The notes under the pieces: generated by a model | The model's input: only the letters and a program-made list of their open reading frames with translations | Told to the model about the DNA's origin: nothing | Databases searched by the model: none | Shown here: positions 48,061 through 59,102 of the stretch, piece by piece | How positions within the stretch are numbered: the first letter of the stretch is position 1 | Layout of the letters: every line of letters begins with the position of its first letter | Assembly (NCBI GenBank): GCA_033032175.1 | Contig: CM065313.1 | Span: forward strand, 14,175,327 to 14,239,326 | Direction of reading: 5' to 3' | DNA: 64,000 nt | DNA from: Saturnia japonica | Taxonomy: Eukaryota; Arthropoda; Insecta; Lepidoptera; Saturniidae | Translations under genes and position numbers: made by a program

Positions 48061-48376
48061 AATAAGCAAACTATATCACGAAAAATTCCACTTTATTATT
48101 GGATCAAATAACATACTTTTTGAACTAAAATAAAAACCACCACATGACCTATTAAGATACCACAAAAAACTCAAAAAAAAAAAAAAAACAAATAAGCTAC
48201 AAACACTGTTGCTAGCATACAACATCAAATTTTCGGACTAGTTGTAAATTATGAAAAACGTAATTTTATTACGGTAACCGAAGTTATTTATTGTTTACAA
48301 ATTGAAAAAAAAAAAAAATTCTGTAAATATTAAAATTAAAAATCAAGAGGAATTTCATGTATATATTTACCTATAA

Positions 48377-48900
48377 CCAGCTGGCGTGGATTACAGAATA
48401 TTTTCGATTGGGCACACGTGCGAATCGTAGTTACTACTTTCGGTCCCGGTTATTTTAAAAACAAAAATGCTTACCTACCTATATTGTGGATGACACGGTG
48501 GGTGACCATTAGAAGATATATTCTTTTGTGGGTCTTTTTAAGATATACAAATATGTAGTACATTAATTTTATATTATACCATCTCTTATGGTTTACTCAG
48601 CGTAAGAAATTTAAGCACCCGAATTGATTCACCATGACTAGTTTTTTTATTAGCGCGGAACCCGAATTCTTTTTCTAAAATAAAATTAGCCTAGGTTACT
48701 TACTCCTTATAACATCTGCTAGTGAAAATCCCGTCAAAATCAATCCCACCGTTTTGGTGATTAACCCGGAACAAACAGACAGACCAAATAAAAAAAATGG
48801 TTTTTTTATTAAAGGTACCGTATATACTTTCATATGCATTTAGTAAAACTTGTTATTTTGACATTACAAACAAACACTTCAATTTTATTAATTGTGTAGA
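48377..48900 (-). mobile_element. Helitron-like nonautonomous element, copy 3
   Basis: Same landmarks as 36756-37278 (GTGGATTACAGAATA, AACCCGGAACAAACAGACAG, CGTATATACTTTCATATGC) and the same AATTGTGTAGA/T end. Its CTAG terminus is eroded to CCAGCTGGCG. Confidence 0.6.
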
Positions 48901-49178
48901 TGTTAGATAACAACGCACGCATTGGTATGAACAGTACTTATGTGTCTATTATGTTGAAGGTCACTTTACTTAAAAAATGACGACCACAAAACAATTTATT
49001 ACAATGAGGACTAAACTTACTAACTTACAGGTCAAAAGTACCTCTACACAAACATAATCTAAGCATTCTTATTATAATTTAAAGTAGTTTTTATGTTTTA
49101 AAGTTAAATAAAAAACTTACATTTTAGATCTCTTTATTCTATATATTTACTTATTATATTTATTGTTCTATTGTTAAA

Positions 49179-49446
49179 GTGCTGAGTCAGTATTACTTTA
49201 ACTTTGAATTCGATTATGGGAGTTAGTATTCGCAATGATTATACGATTATTTCAAATGTTATGCAATAAGTTTGAGAAACAAGTTCTTTCAACAGAATTT
49301 AGTGGGGGAAAAAATCAGAAGATTTACCCGTCTGTGAAACTGGCGCGAAGCGGTGCGTTGGTGATTAATCCCGTACCTTCCCTCGGGAAGAGGCTTTACC
49401 TTAGTAGAATATTTACGAGCTCGTATTATTACTATTTATTTTTATA
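49179..49446 (+). repeat. unclassified repeat, copy 1
   Basis: Matches 50187-50465 in direct orientation: GTGCTGAGTCAG, CGATTATTTCAAATGTTATG, GAATTTAGTGGGG, GGTGCGTT, CTTACCTTAGTA and ATATTTACGAGCTCGTATTA in the same order. It has no coding capacity, no inverted termini and no tRNA promoter that I can see. Confidence 0.7.
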
Positions 49447-50186
49447 AATATCTATATAATCTCTCTAGCCCACTACTGCTTCAGGTCACCGCTAGACCCC
49501 ATACTTTACGACAGACGGTAACTAAATTAGAGGAACTGCGATTGGAGTGTCTCCGACACCCACCCAACAGCCAACAGGTTACCACTTTCTTCGGAATTTA
49601 GACAATTTGTTACAAAGATAAAAAATTTAATTCCATTGGGGTGTACAAACCGACGTCAAAATTTTTATTGATTCTTGCTCCCAGATTTTTTTCAGCAATG
49701 GAATCAATGAACTACCTATAAAATGGCGAAAGTTCATAGGAAATAATGGTACAAACTTCAGTTGATTTAATATATAATTTCATAATTTTTTTTTCGTTTT
49801 AATTTTTCTATATATTTCTAATTTCATACGTAATGACCTAATATTATAATATATCAGCGACCAACAAGGTAAAAATCGGAAGCGATTAGCGTATGGGACG
49901 AGGCATATTGAATCTTAATTTCAAGTATGAAAGATCTCGACTTACGAAGTCTATGCTCCGTCCAACACCGATCTAACTCCAAAACTCCGAGAGCTTTCAG
50001 CTGGAACTTCAGAACCGTTTCGACTACTTACAGAGCGGTGCTGACAATTATAACGACGATTTTATGGAAACAGTCCACGATTGTCCACAAGACGAAAGTA
50101 GGTAGATATATTTTTCAGATAATTGGCCACCTTATCTTTATTTAAATAAATATGTTTTGCTTTTTACATATTATGTGGATTTTTTG

Positions 50187-50465
50187 GTAGTGAATGTGCT
50201 GAGTCAGCGTTATTTTAACTTTGACGTTCGAGAATGCGAATTGTGTTTCATTATTACACGATTATTTCAAATGTTATGCAATTTGTTTAAGAAACATGTT
50301 GTTATACCCCGATTTAGTGGGAAAATATGAGCTGAGGATTTACTAGTATTTCAAACTGGTGCGGAACGGTGCGTTATGATTATGCCCGTACCTTTCCACA
50401 GAAAAAGGCCTTACCTTAGTATGAGAATATTTACGAGCTCGTATTATTACAATTTATTTTTGCAC
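50187..50465 (+). repeat. unclassified repeat, copy 2
   Basis: Second copy of the repeat at 49179-49446, about 1 kb downstream. Divergence is substantial but all blocks are in order; the 3' block ATATTTACGAGCTCGTATTA is identical. Confidence 0.7.
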
Positions 50466-51454
50466 TCATGTATGTACAGTGTAAAGGTCTTAAATAGTAA
50501 ACTATTGCAATACATGAATTTGAATATATTTTATTATATTAAGTGAACAATTCTTGTATATATGTAATTGGTTTCTCGGAAACGACTCCAACGATTCCGA
50601 TGAAACTTTGAATTTAGATAATGACATTTCAAGTTTACACAGATAGGTGTTTTTTTTGTTTATAAGACACCGACCACAGCTCGGGCGTCCACATATCAAG
50701 TATAATATTGAACAATAAGTAAACTATAATATCTGTACATTATTTGGTTTATTATATTTGTTATTATTTATCTATTGTTCATGTATATAATATTGGTACC
50801 CAGATGTGCTCTCTGGTGGAAGAAATCACCATTCTAATATTGGAACGAGTCTGGAACAGGCCGCATAGTCCATAGGGTTGTGTTAACTCTTTTTCCTAAC
50901 TCGGCAACTAGTTCTCTTTATTGGAGACCATTACTGCCATTATCGAGTGTCTTATGACAACTTCAGTATCCTAATAAGATGATGGCTCCGGCCAAAAAAA
51001 GAAACCGTTGTAAATAGGTTTAATAATGGTTGATATACTAATTTAGTAATAATATTATGTTTGCAACTTGTTTTGTTTAGCACATGGTTTCCGAGGCGAG
51101 GTAGAAAATAACCAAATATGTATTGAAAATTTATGAGTTTACAATACGAATTAAAGAGTGGTTATTTCTCGGTTACCTACAAGGTTACAAGGTTTGCCGA
51201 GTTCTTCTTGGATATTCTGTATTAACTTATAGGTACCTAATTTGATTGTCTGTTTTGATTTTTCTTATGAAAACTTTTTTTTATTAAAACGCAGACACGA
51301 TCTGGTGCACAGTTTGCAACTTATTAATGACTAACCTCAGTTAGGATTCCGGGCTTTCTGAGGATGGTTATAAATAGCTATAAACCACTTAACATCGGGT
51401 GGAACGCCTCTTTGCTACTTTACAACCTGTGGTCACATCGATATTATAAAATAT

Positions 51455-52000
51455 GTCAACATCTCCACTACATACAAGGCGCTTAATTTTTATATACTAA
51501 AAAAACAAATTCAATGTTTTTTTTTATTACAATAATTCGCATAACAGCAAACATCTCCTATTTTTGCTACTTCAATTCATTAAAAAATTGTCAACATATC
51601 CATTGCATACAAGGCGCTTAATTTTTTATACAATAAAAGTAAATTCAATGTTCATATTTTTTTTTATATAAAGAATCAAATAACAGCAATAATATTCCAT
51701 TTATGCTACTTCAAACCATTAAAAATATCTGCCAACAAGTACAGTGCATAACGTAATTTTCGTATATTATAAAAGCAAATATGTTACAACGTAATTTTTT
51801 TATTGCAAGAATTACATAACAGCAAATATCTCCTATTTCCTCTATTTGTATCCATTAAAAAATCTGCCATCATGTCCACCACATATAAAGCGCATATTTT
51901 TCAAATATTATAACAGCAAAGTTGATGTTTTTTTTAATTCCGAGAATCACATAACAGCAAAAATCTCCTATTTGCTTGGCCAATTCAAAGTACCATAATA
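51455..52000 (+). repeat. degenerate minisatellite, four units of about 137 bp
   Basis: Units start near 51455, 51590, 51731 and 51866 with GTCAACATCTCCACTACATA or a variant. Each contains CATACAAGGCGC-like, ATAACAGCAAA and CTCCTATTT-type blocks. Spacings are 135, 141 and 135. A partial relative (CACAAAACTGCTAATATCTC) is at about 60750, upstream of the second ALDH copy. Confidence 0.75.
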
Positions 52001-52073
52001 CCTTTTTTTGGTTAAAAATACATATGTCACCTTATTTGTATTTATCGCCGTAATACAATATAATCTATTTATA

Positions 52074-52773
52074 TTAATAAATCTGTTGTTCTGTCTGTAG
52101 GTACATTTGTTTTGTTACAAATTTCCCGATAGACATGCTGTATGAACGGCATTGATCAGGAATATGCAATTAATCTTTTTTTGTCTGTTTGTCCGTATGT
52201 CTGTATGTTCGAATTAAACTCAAAAATGGCTTGACAGATTGATTGGCTTGATATGAAATTTTGTACACGGGATGATTATATCATTGATCAATTGATATGG
52301 TATAATAATTTTCAATATTACTTTTAGAAATCGTAAAAATGAATAATTACCAAAACAATTCATTTTCGTTATTTATTAACTGATTTCAATGAAATGTTGT
52401 ACACGGTAAGTAAATACATATAAATTATTTCATGATTGGAAGGAAGGCTATAAGAATTATCAATAAAATTTTCGAAATTTAAAAAATAAAAAATACATTC
52501 TTAACTGTTTTTCATGAAATTTTGTACACGGGGAGAATAAGTAATTCCATGATAGTTATGCTATAAGAATTGTCAACAATATTTTTGGAAATCGTAAAAA
52601 AAGAATAGTTTTTAACCGATTTTCATGAAAATTTTACACTGGAAATACATGTAATTTCTCAATTGGTAGTATATATGAATTGTAAATATTATCACTAAAA
52701 ATTAAATTACGGGATGTAAATAACTACTGCGGTGTTGTAACAAACGCGTGCGATGCCGCGAACACACCGCTAG
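52074..52773 (+). mobile_element. Helitron-like element with internal repeats
   Basis: Begins TCTATTTATATTAATAAATC after A and ends GCGAACACACCGCTAG before T, a 700-bp TC...CTAG unit. The interior has imperfect repeats of GAAATTTTGTACACGGG followed by AATAAGT-type sequence. It lies 145 bases upstream of the first ALDH copy. Similar bodies are at 53190-53760 and 60099-60735. Confidence 0.6.
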
Positions 52774-52849
52774 TTTTTTATTTTATAAGTATGTATTTTA
52801 TTTTATCAGTAGGTATTAGACAACTGATATTTGTTTTGCCATAGGTATG

Positions 52850-52885
52850 TATATATGTATAACAGCATACTACGGATTGTTAGTC
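52850..52885 (+). promoter_or_regulatory. core promoter of the ALDH pseudogene
   Basis: TATATAT at 52850-52856 and an initiator-like TTAGTC at 52880-52885 are about 31 bases apart. They are followed by TTCACGGTCGCAGTT shared with the second copy and by the ATG at 52918. Confidence 0.5.
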
Positions 52886-52917
52886 TATTCACGGTCGCAG
52901 TTAAGCGTTAATTGACA

Positions 52918-52944
52918 ATGGCTCCCAAAGTTAAATATACCAAG
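52918..52944 (+). pseudogene. ALDH pseudogene exon 1
   Basis: Encodes MAPKVKYTK up to donor AAG/GTATGT, phase 0. It differs from the second copy by Lys for Asn at residue 6. Confidence 0.8.
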
Positions 52945-53189
52945 GTATGTACGTATAAAAATATTTTTCTGTGGTTTATTTTATGTAATTAAAGGCAATT
53001 CAACGGGTAAAGTTCCTTCAAAATTAAATTACTTCTCTGTACTTATTTTTAAAGAAGATGGGTTATTTTACAATATTTAAAATGTATGATTATATTAATT
53101 TATTAAAGATTATAATACCGCGTATGAAGAAAATGGTTTTTTAAATTTTTTAAAGAACAAACGTTAAATGTGTTTAAAAAAAAGAAAAA

Positions 53190-53760
53190 ATAAGATAAGA
53201 ATTATCAATATTACTATTAGAAATCTTAAAAAAAATTGTTGTTAATTCTTCACCGAATTATATTAAATTTTGTGCACGGGAATATATAACTCATTTAATG
53301 AATGATGGGCTATGAGAATTTTCAATTCCTAAAATTTTAAATTTAACTGTCTTACCCGATTTTGATGAAATTTTGTGTACGGAAATAATAAGTTATTCCA
53401 TACCTAATTGATAGTCTATAAGGGTTGTAATTTTTTTTCATTGTAAAAAAGAAAAAGAAAAAAAAATGCAACTTCTTTTGACAATATTTCGTAGATGAGA
53501 TGATGATGCATACTTGATTTCATAATTGATAGACTTTAATATATAAGAATCGTATTACGAATCGAATCGAATTACGATTACGAATCGATCGAAGAAAATA
53601 AAACATTTTGATAATTCTCAACCAAATTGGGAAGTTCATGTTTACCTATTCCTTTTAGATAACCTATATGAGTTGTTATTAATATGAGTAATAATAAAAT
53701 TACGAGATGAAAATAATTACTGCATAACAAACGAGTGCGGAGCCGCGGACATACCGCTAG
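53190..53760 (+). mobile_element. Helitron-like element in ALDH pseudogene intron 1
   Basis: Ends GAGCCGCGGACATACCGCTAG before T. The body has the same TTTTGTGCACGGGAAT-type internal repeats as 52074-52773. The 5' end is unclear. Confidence 0.5.
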
Positions 53761-53892
53761 TTATTTTGTAATTCCTAACTAGTTATATTTCCTTTACTGT
53801 CCTATAGTATTAGGTACATTTGTTCTGAACTTATAGTCTTTATAATTACGGTTTTTTAAATAATTATAATTAATAAAAACCTATTATCCCAG

Positions 53893-53956
53893 TTCTCCCG
53901 AAGCCCGATGTCCTCACGATGGTTCTGTTATATCCAAGGTCGTCGAAGAGGATAAG
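53893..53956 (+). pseudogene. ALDH pseudogene exon 2 remnant
   Basis: CGAAGCCCGATGTCCTCACG onward matches exon 2 of the second copy, but about 40 bases between the acceptor and CGAAGC are missing. The donor AAG/GTATGT is changed to AAG/GATTGT. Confidence 0.85.
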
Positions 53957-54867
53957 GATTGTGATAATTTACTAATTTTACATCTTTACAACACCGGAGA
54001 GGATTTCTACGGAATATTGTTTAACGTGTTCGACGGGAAATTTACTCATTGTTAGAATAAAAATCTAATGTCTTAGTAGTTACTTCTATTTGGTAAGGAT
54101 GTCAGATGGGGTCTGTGAGTGAGTATCTAATACTGGGTTTAAGGTGTATCGCATATAAGCGGAAATATACTCCCAGCCAGCGTACCCTGATAGTTATACA
54201 AACCTTAAATATTTTATTATAAGAACTCGTTTCAGCGCGTGATATTTCGGTCTATATCTAGCTACTTAAAGGCTTTTGCACGGTACAGTAATCTTTTACC
54301 ATCACATTAATCCTATTATAACATTATTCCTTTATTAAATACTAAGCGCATTCATCCATATCTATATTTCTCAATATATTGTTTACCCTTGAGGGTCCTC
54401 AAGTAATGGTGTGGCGTAGCCTTTGACAGTAGTGCGCCATCCCAGATGCCTCCGGTTTAGGGGTAACACGCAGCTATAAAATAAATACAAACACACAATC
54501 CATCACAACGCTTTTCAAAGGTTTATTATAAGAAGTGAGTTAATGTAGAAAAACTCAATAAAAGATTGTCCTCCACCGGGGGAGGTCCCACATATTTTAC
54601 TATTCTGGGGTTTTCTGTGGCACAGCGAAAACTGACAAAAAGGTCACTCACCTATAAGAACAAATATATTTTACCATTAAATCTACTTTAGCCTCAACTA
54701 GCTTAGTGCGTAACGGCTACTCCACGTTCGTTGGAACAATTGGCTAATAGTTAGACGTAGAGTTCTTAAGTGACACTTTATTGTAAATAATAATATAGTA
54801 GTTTTTAGGTGATTATGTTAGGTTCTACAATAAACTTTCAATTTTTGTAATCATGTTTTGATTTTAG

Positions 54868-55055
54868 GTTGCACTGTAGTGGTGAAACCAGCTGAACAAA
54901 CTCCCCTCACAGCATTAGTTTTAGCAGCACTGATTAAAGACGCTGGATTTCCTAAAGGAGTTGTGAATGTTATCATTGGGCTTGGACCTACAGCTGGAGC
55001 AGCTCTCGCATACCACACCGATGTTGCCAAAATATCTTTTACTGGTTCTCTTGAG
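54868..55055 (+). pseudogene. ALDH pseudogene exon 5
   Basis: Open and well conserved: [20 protein letters not shown], then [35 protein letters not shown]. It contains the NAD-pocket Lys and the GxTxxG-type FTGSLE. Phase 1 in, phase 0 out. It follows exon 2 directly because exons 3 and 4 are missing. Confidence 0.85.
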
Positions 55056-55383
55056 GTAATAATATTTGTCGACCAAAATGTAGTGGGCTAAATTAAAATG
55101 TTTGATAAATAAATGTTAAGTATATCTATTTTAAATCGAGTTTCAACAGTTTTCGTATTTATTTTAATAATTGTGACAATGATGGTTATATAGTTATATT
55201 TTTCAACTGTTCTTCTCACAAGATAGGTTATACATATTTAACTTCGAAGAAAGGCAAAATACATTTGACTGATAACAGTAGACCAAAACAATTATTGCGG
55301 CATCACAAGCTGTTAAAAATTCATGTATGACATTTAAATTTATTTCAAATTTGTTTATAATGCTACAATTTTTAATGTTAAAG

Positions 55384-55489
55384 GTTGGCAAGATAATACA
55401 ATAAGCGGCTGGAGCAAATAATCTTAAACGAGTAACACTTGAACTTGGCGGAAGTAGTCCCTTATTAATCATTATGGACGATGCAGATT
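55384..55489 (+). pseudogene. ALDH pseudogene exon 6 with nonsense codon
   Basis: VGKIIQ, then TAA (55402-55404) where the family has Glu or Gln, then AAGANNLKRVTLELGGSSP and LLIIMDDAD. Donor GATT/GTAAGT. Confidence 0.85.
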
Positions 55490-55635
55490 GTAAGTTTTTT
55501 TTTTGTGATCCTGTTGATTGTATTTAATACACTGATTTACACATCGGTCCATTCATCGATGCAGATTGTAAGTTTTTTTTTTGTGATCCTGTTGATTGTA
55601 TTTAATACACTGATTTACACATCGGTCCATTCATC
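55480..55635 (+). repeat. 78-bp tandem duplication over the exon 6 donor
   Basis: 55480-55557 and 55558-55635 are identical by eye (GATGCAGATTGTAAGTTTTT ... GTCCATTCATC). The unit carries the last ten exon bases and the donor, so the donor exists twice. Confidence 0.9.
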
Positions 55636-55816
55636 TATTGCATACAAGTTATATTTAATAATATGTAACCCACATAGATCTAATGTTACCGGAAAATTGT
55701 ATGAATGTACTTTATAATCAATCTAGTGAGATTGTACTGTCGATAGATTGTGAACAGCACTGAATTTGTAGTACTTACTAACTTCCATAAATATAACAGA
55801 AATTAATAATTCAAGT

Positions 55817-55974
55817 AAATTGCAGTAAATACCGCCGTACCGTACGCGGCAAATGCCGTGTTTTCTATGCAAGGGCAGCCAGACAACGATAAATTTGTTG
55901 AAGCAGCAACTAACCATGCGAAAGATATCAAAATTGGTAACCCTGCTGATCCGACTACTCAGCATGGACCTTAG
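55817..55974 (+). pseudogene. ALDH pseudogene exon 7, catalytic Cys lost
   Basis: AVNTAVPYAANAVFSMQGQ is followed directly by PDNDKFVEAATNHAKDIKIG. In intact enzymes a segment of about a dozen residues with the active-site Cys (GQCCxAGSR) lies between. NPADPTTQHGP is followed by TAG (55972-55974) before the GT donor. The 5' end is ambiguous: either the acceptor TTGCAG is used, losing LAV, or CAAG is used with a two-base loss. Confidence 0.85.
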
Positions 55975-56680
55975 GTGAATAGATAGTAATATTCTACAAC
56001 ATTATCAACATTTATAAGACTATTTTAGCTTATTTCCAAAATATTACATGAAATTGATTGTATGAGCGTAATTTCAATATTTAATAGGTATATTTAAATA
56101 AACAGATATGTACGTTAATAAACGTGATATTCATGGCATATTTAGTAAGATAATTTTAGTTAGGTTCGACTAGGTTTTAGCTAAGTTCTAATAAAATAGG
56201 TTGGGGATTATTGGAGTTTTGATTAATTTTCATAAAACTCAAATAGAATAAATAGTAATTTATTAAGCCTTTATTATTCCTCTTTTTGAGCGTATTGCGT
56301 GCACGGAGACTTGGCATGCTTAAAGTTTATATGGAGAAGGAGTGCAGAAAGCTAAAATTTATCTATAATATATTATATATTAAATAAAATATAGAAAATT
56401 AAATAAATGAATACTGCGAATCCTAACCGGACAAGTGCCATTGAACTTAGATCCCCCAAAATATTGACATTGTCACTAACGAAAAGTGACCGCAAGTGTT
56501 GTTGGTAATACTCATTGTTTAGGTTCATGAATACTGCAAATGTCAAATAGAAAATAGTCTATGATCAAAAAGTTGCTGGTCGAATTTTGACCTTAGGGCG
56601 ATCGCTAGTTAATATATATGGGAGCTATGAGTCCCAACAATTTAATTTTAATAAAAAGCACTACTAAATTAATTTTACAG

Positions 56681-56845
56681 ATCGATAAAGAAATGATGAC
56701 TAAGGTATTAGGATATATTGATAAAGGCACCAAGGAGGGTGCAAAATTAATGACTGGCGGGAAGCGTGTAGGCAAGACCGGATACTACATAGAGCCTACT
56801 GTATTTACAAATGTTACAGACAATATTACTATAGCTAGAGAAGAG
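56681..56845 (+). pseudogene. ALDH pseudogene exon 8
   Basis: Open: [55 protein letters not shown]. Phase 0 both ends. Confidence 0.85.
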
Positions 56846-56922
56846 GTAACATTTGTAATAATTATGGTAACAAATGTTATGACAAGTGTTATTACTAAAA
56901 TATTTTTAATTTGTGATTACAG

Positions 56923-57080
56923 ATTTTTGGACCTGTTCAGAGTATCTTGAAGTTTGACACGTTGGAAGAAGTGATAGAACGTGCTAACGCTACAAATTAT
57001 GGCCTCGCCGCCGGCATCTTTACCAATAAAGTTAACAATGCTCTTCAATTTAGTAAGCACGTTGAAGCTGGCACTGTATG
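56923..57080 (+). pseudogene. ALDH pseudogene exon 9
   Basis: Open: [53 protein letters not shown]. The Glu-Ile-Phe-Gly-Pro cofactor loop spans the exon 8/9 junction. Donor TATG/GTAAAT. Confidence 0.85.
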
Positions 57081-58565
57081 GTAAATAATATTGATAATTA
57101 TTTTATATGTTGTACATTATTGTCTTGGAGTAGTCAATTGTTTTTATGGTTTTGCTTATAGAGCGCATTACAGTTGGATTGAACTTGGTATACAAATAAG
57201 TATACGCTATAACTAATCACATCGCTCATCTGTTTAATGCATACAAGTAGTAATTAATAGTCAAATCAAAGAGTAATGGTAATCGCTAAGAAAGGAATGT
57301 TAATTAATAGTCATCGTTATCTTCATGACGTCTTGCAAGTCTTGTAACAACCATCGCCATAGTTTCTAAGTAATTGATACAAGTTTAAAAGGTAGTCGCT
57401 ACAGTGGGTGGGTTTAAAGCCATATAAGAGTATGTGGGTACCAGCTTGCTATTTATTACCACTACTTCCTTGTTGTTATGCAGTTCATAACTCTAGCAAG
57501 GAAGATAAGTATCTAAGATGCTACTCCATACTTATCAGATGAAAATTTTGCTCTATAATGTTTGTATTATGTACTATTTATTAAGTAAATCAATCATTAG
57601 TGGCCACAGAAATATAGAGAAATGGCATAGGTGACAGGCACGTGAATTCGCAACAAGGGCATTTATTTGCCCATGATTCGTAGAAATTCAAAACAGTCAT
57701 AATTTATCGGTAATAAAAACAATGTGAGCGTTTAGAGAAAGGAGCGTGTAAATTAAGACTGTGTATTTATTTTCGTATACGTGTAGTTTTTATACATCTA
57801 GACGAATTTCGTATGACACCAGGATTCTAACACTGCTGGTAACATATCTATAGATATCTGTGGTAGAGGCATAATCTAAATGTTCAGAACTTAATAGTTT
57901 AAACGAAATTAGTAAAGTAAATATTCTATGTAATTATCCTATTTGTAAAAATCTTGTGTGCGTCTGTTAGTGATTCTATAACTTGACCGATTCAGCTTAT
58001 ATTTACACATTATATAATAATTAGTTTTATCGAGATATTGCGATGGTTTGTAGGTATATTAGGATTATATAGGTAGCGCTGTGGTCGAGTCATTAACTAG
58101 CGGAAAGAGCAGAATAACGTCTGCCGGCCCAGCTTTTAGATATACTATCCAAATGGATGTTGGTATTTATGAGATTAATAAACTCCAACATCGTTTGAGC
58201 GATCATCATAGAAAATGGTAGATTTAGGTGATTTTTCATGGAGAAGGTTTTTATTTATGCTATCTCTGAAAGCGATAGATGAAATAGTAGTCAAAGGGCA
58301 CAACAACGTCTGTGGGCTACCTAGTATTACCTAAAACTAAAACTTAAGCCTGCTTCAGTTCTTTGAATAAATAATTTTATGAAATGTCTCAGTAAATTAA
58401 TTAAACTTAGCTGCAAGTCTTTGAATTTTATACGGTATGTTACTTCATAAAAATGTATTAAGTATGTAATTTCAATAATTTTATTGGTAATAATGATCTT
58501 CCAAAAATGTTGAATGTTGATTGTAGTAAAATATAATTTTAATAAATAAACTTTTTTTATAATAG
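57081..58565 (+). other. ALDH pseudogene intron 9
   Basis: No exon or named element in these 1.5 kb. Confidence 0.5.
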
Positions 58566-58640
58566 GGTGAACACGTATTTGCATATGACTTTACAGGCCC
58601 CCTTCGGAGGTTTTAAGGATTCTGGTATCAGTCATGTATA
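58566..58640 (+). pseudogene. ALDH pseudogene exon 10
   Basis: VNTYLHMTLQAPFGGFKDSGISHVY. The QAPFGGFKxSG block is kept; GRELGEYG is replaced by SHVYG across the next junction. Donor TATA/GTAAGT. Confidence 0.8.
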
Positions 58641-59005
58641 GTAAGTATTTATTTAAATAACAAATCATCAAATATTTATTCTATACCCTGCGAGCAGATC
58701 GAATATACCTAAAATTTGTATATAGTTTTAGAAAATAGAACCAACGCACATTACATTGTTTGTTTACTTTGAATATAATTATTTGTATATGATAATATCA
58801 ATATTGTTTATAACAGCTAATGACTCCGTGACTAAAGACAAGTATTGCCAGGAGGGTCTAACTTCTATCCAGTTTTAATTAATTGATAAATTTAATCTGC
58901 ATTAAGATCTACCCGACTTCTCGCGTTATAATTTTTTTGTTTCATACCGTACTGGTTACAAAACTGTGATAAGACGCAGGAATAACTCAAAATCTTTTGT
59001 TTCAG

Positions 59006-59075
59006 TGGTCTTGATTGCGTGGACTCGTATTTGGAAATGAAAACTGTGACAATTGCTTTACCAAAGAAATTTTAA
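59006..59075 (+). pseudogene. ALDH pseudogene last exon
   Basis: GLDCVDSYLEMKTVTIALPK, then KF and TAA. This is the normal ALDH1 C-terminus. Confidence 0.85.
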
Positions 59076-59096
59076 ATATTGTTATTAATTAATCAT

Positions 59097-59102
59097 AATA
59101 AA
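59097..59102 (+). promoter_or_regulatory. polyadenylation signal of the ALDH pseudogene
   Basis: AATAAA, 22 bases after the stop codon. Confidence 0.5.

Larger units (their letters stand above)
52918..59075 (+). pseudogene. ALDH1-type aldehyde dehydrogenase, decayed tandem copy
   Basis: The family oxidises aldehydes to acids with NAD in the cytosol; MAPKV shows no mitochondrial presequence. Exons 1, part of 2, and 5-11 (52918-52944, 53893-53956, 54868-55055, 55384-55489, about 55817-55974, 56681-56845, 56923-57080, 58566-58640, 59006-59075) align with an ALDH1 protein. Conserved pieces: [11 protein letters not shown] (cofactor Lys), LELGG (general-base Glu), [22 protein letters not shown]. 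Damage: exon 2 lost about 40 bases and its GT donor, exons 3-4 are absent, exon 6 has TAA at 55402, exon 7 lost the catalytic-Cys segment and ends in TAG at 55972, and 78 bases are duplicated over the exon 6 donor. Exons 8-11 look clean. The second copy starts at 60982 in the same direction. Confidence 0.9.

Noticed and set aside
51455..52000. CRISPR-like array
   Set aside because: Units of about 137 bp diverge throughout and have no short conserved repeat with unique spacers. It is a eukaryotic minisatellite.
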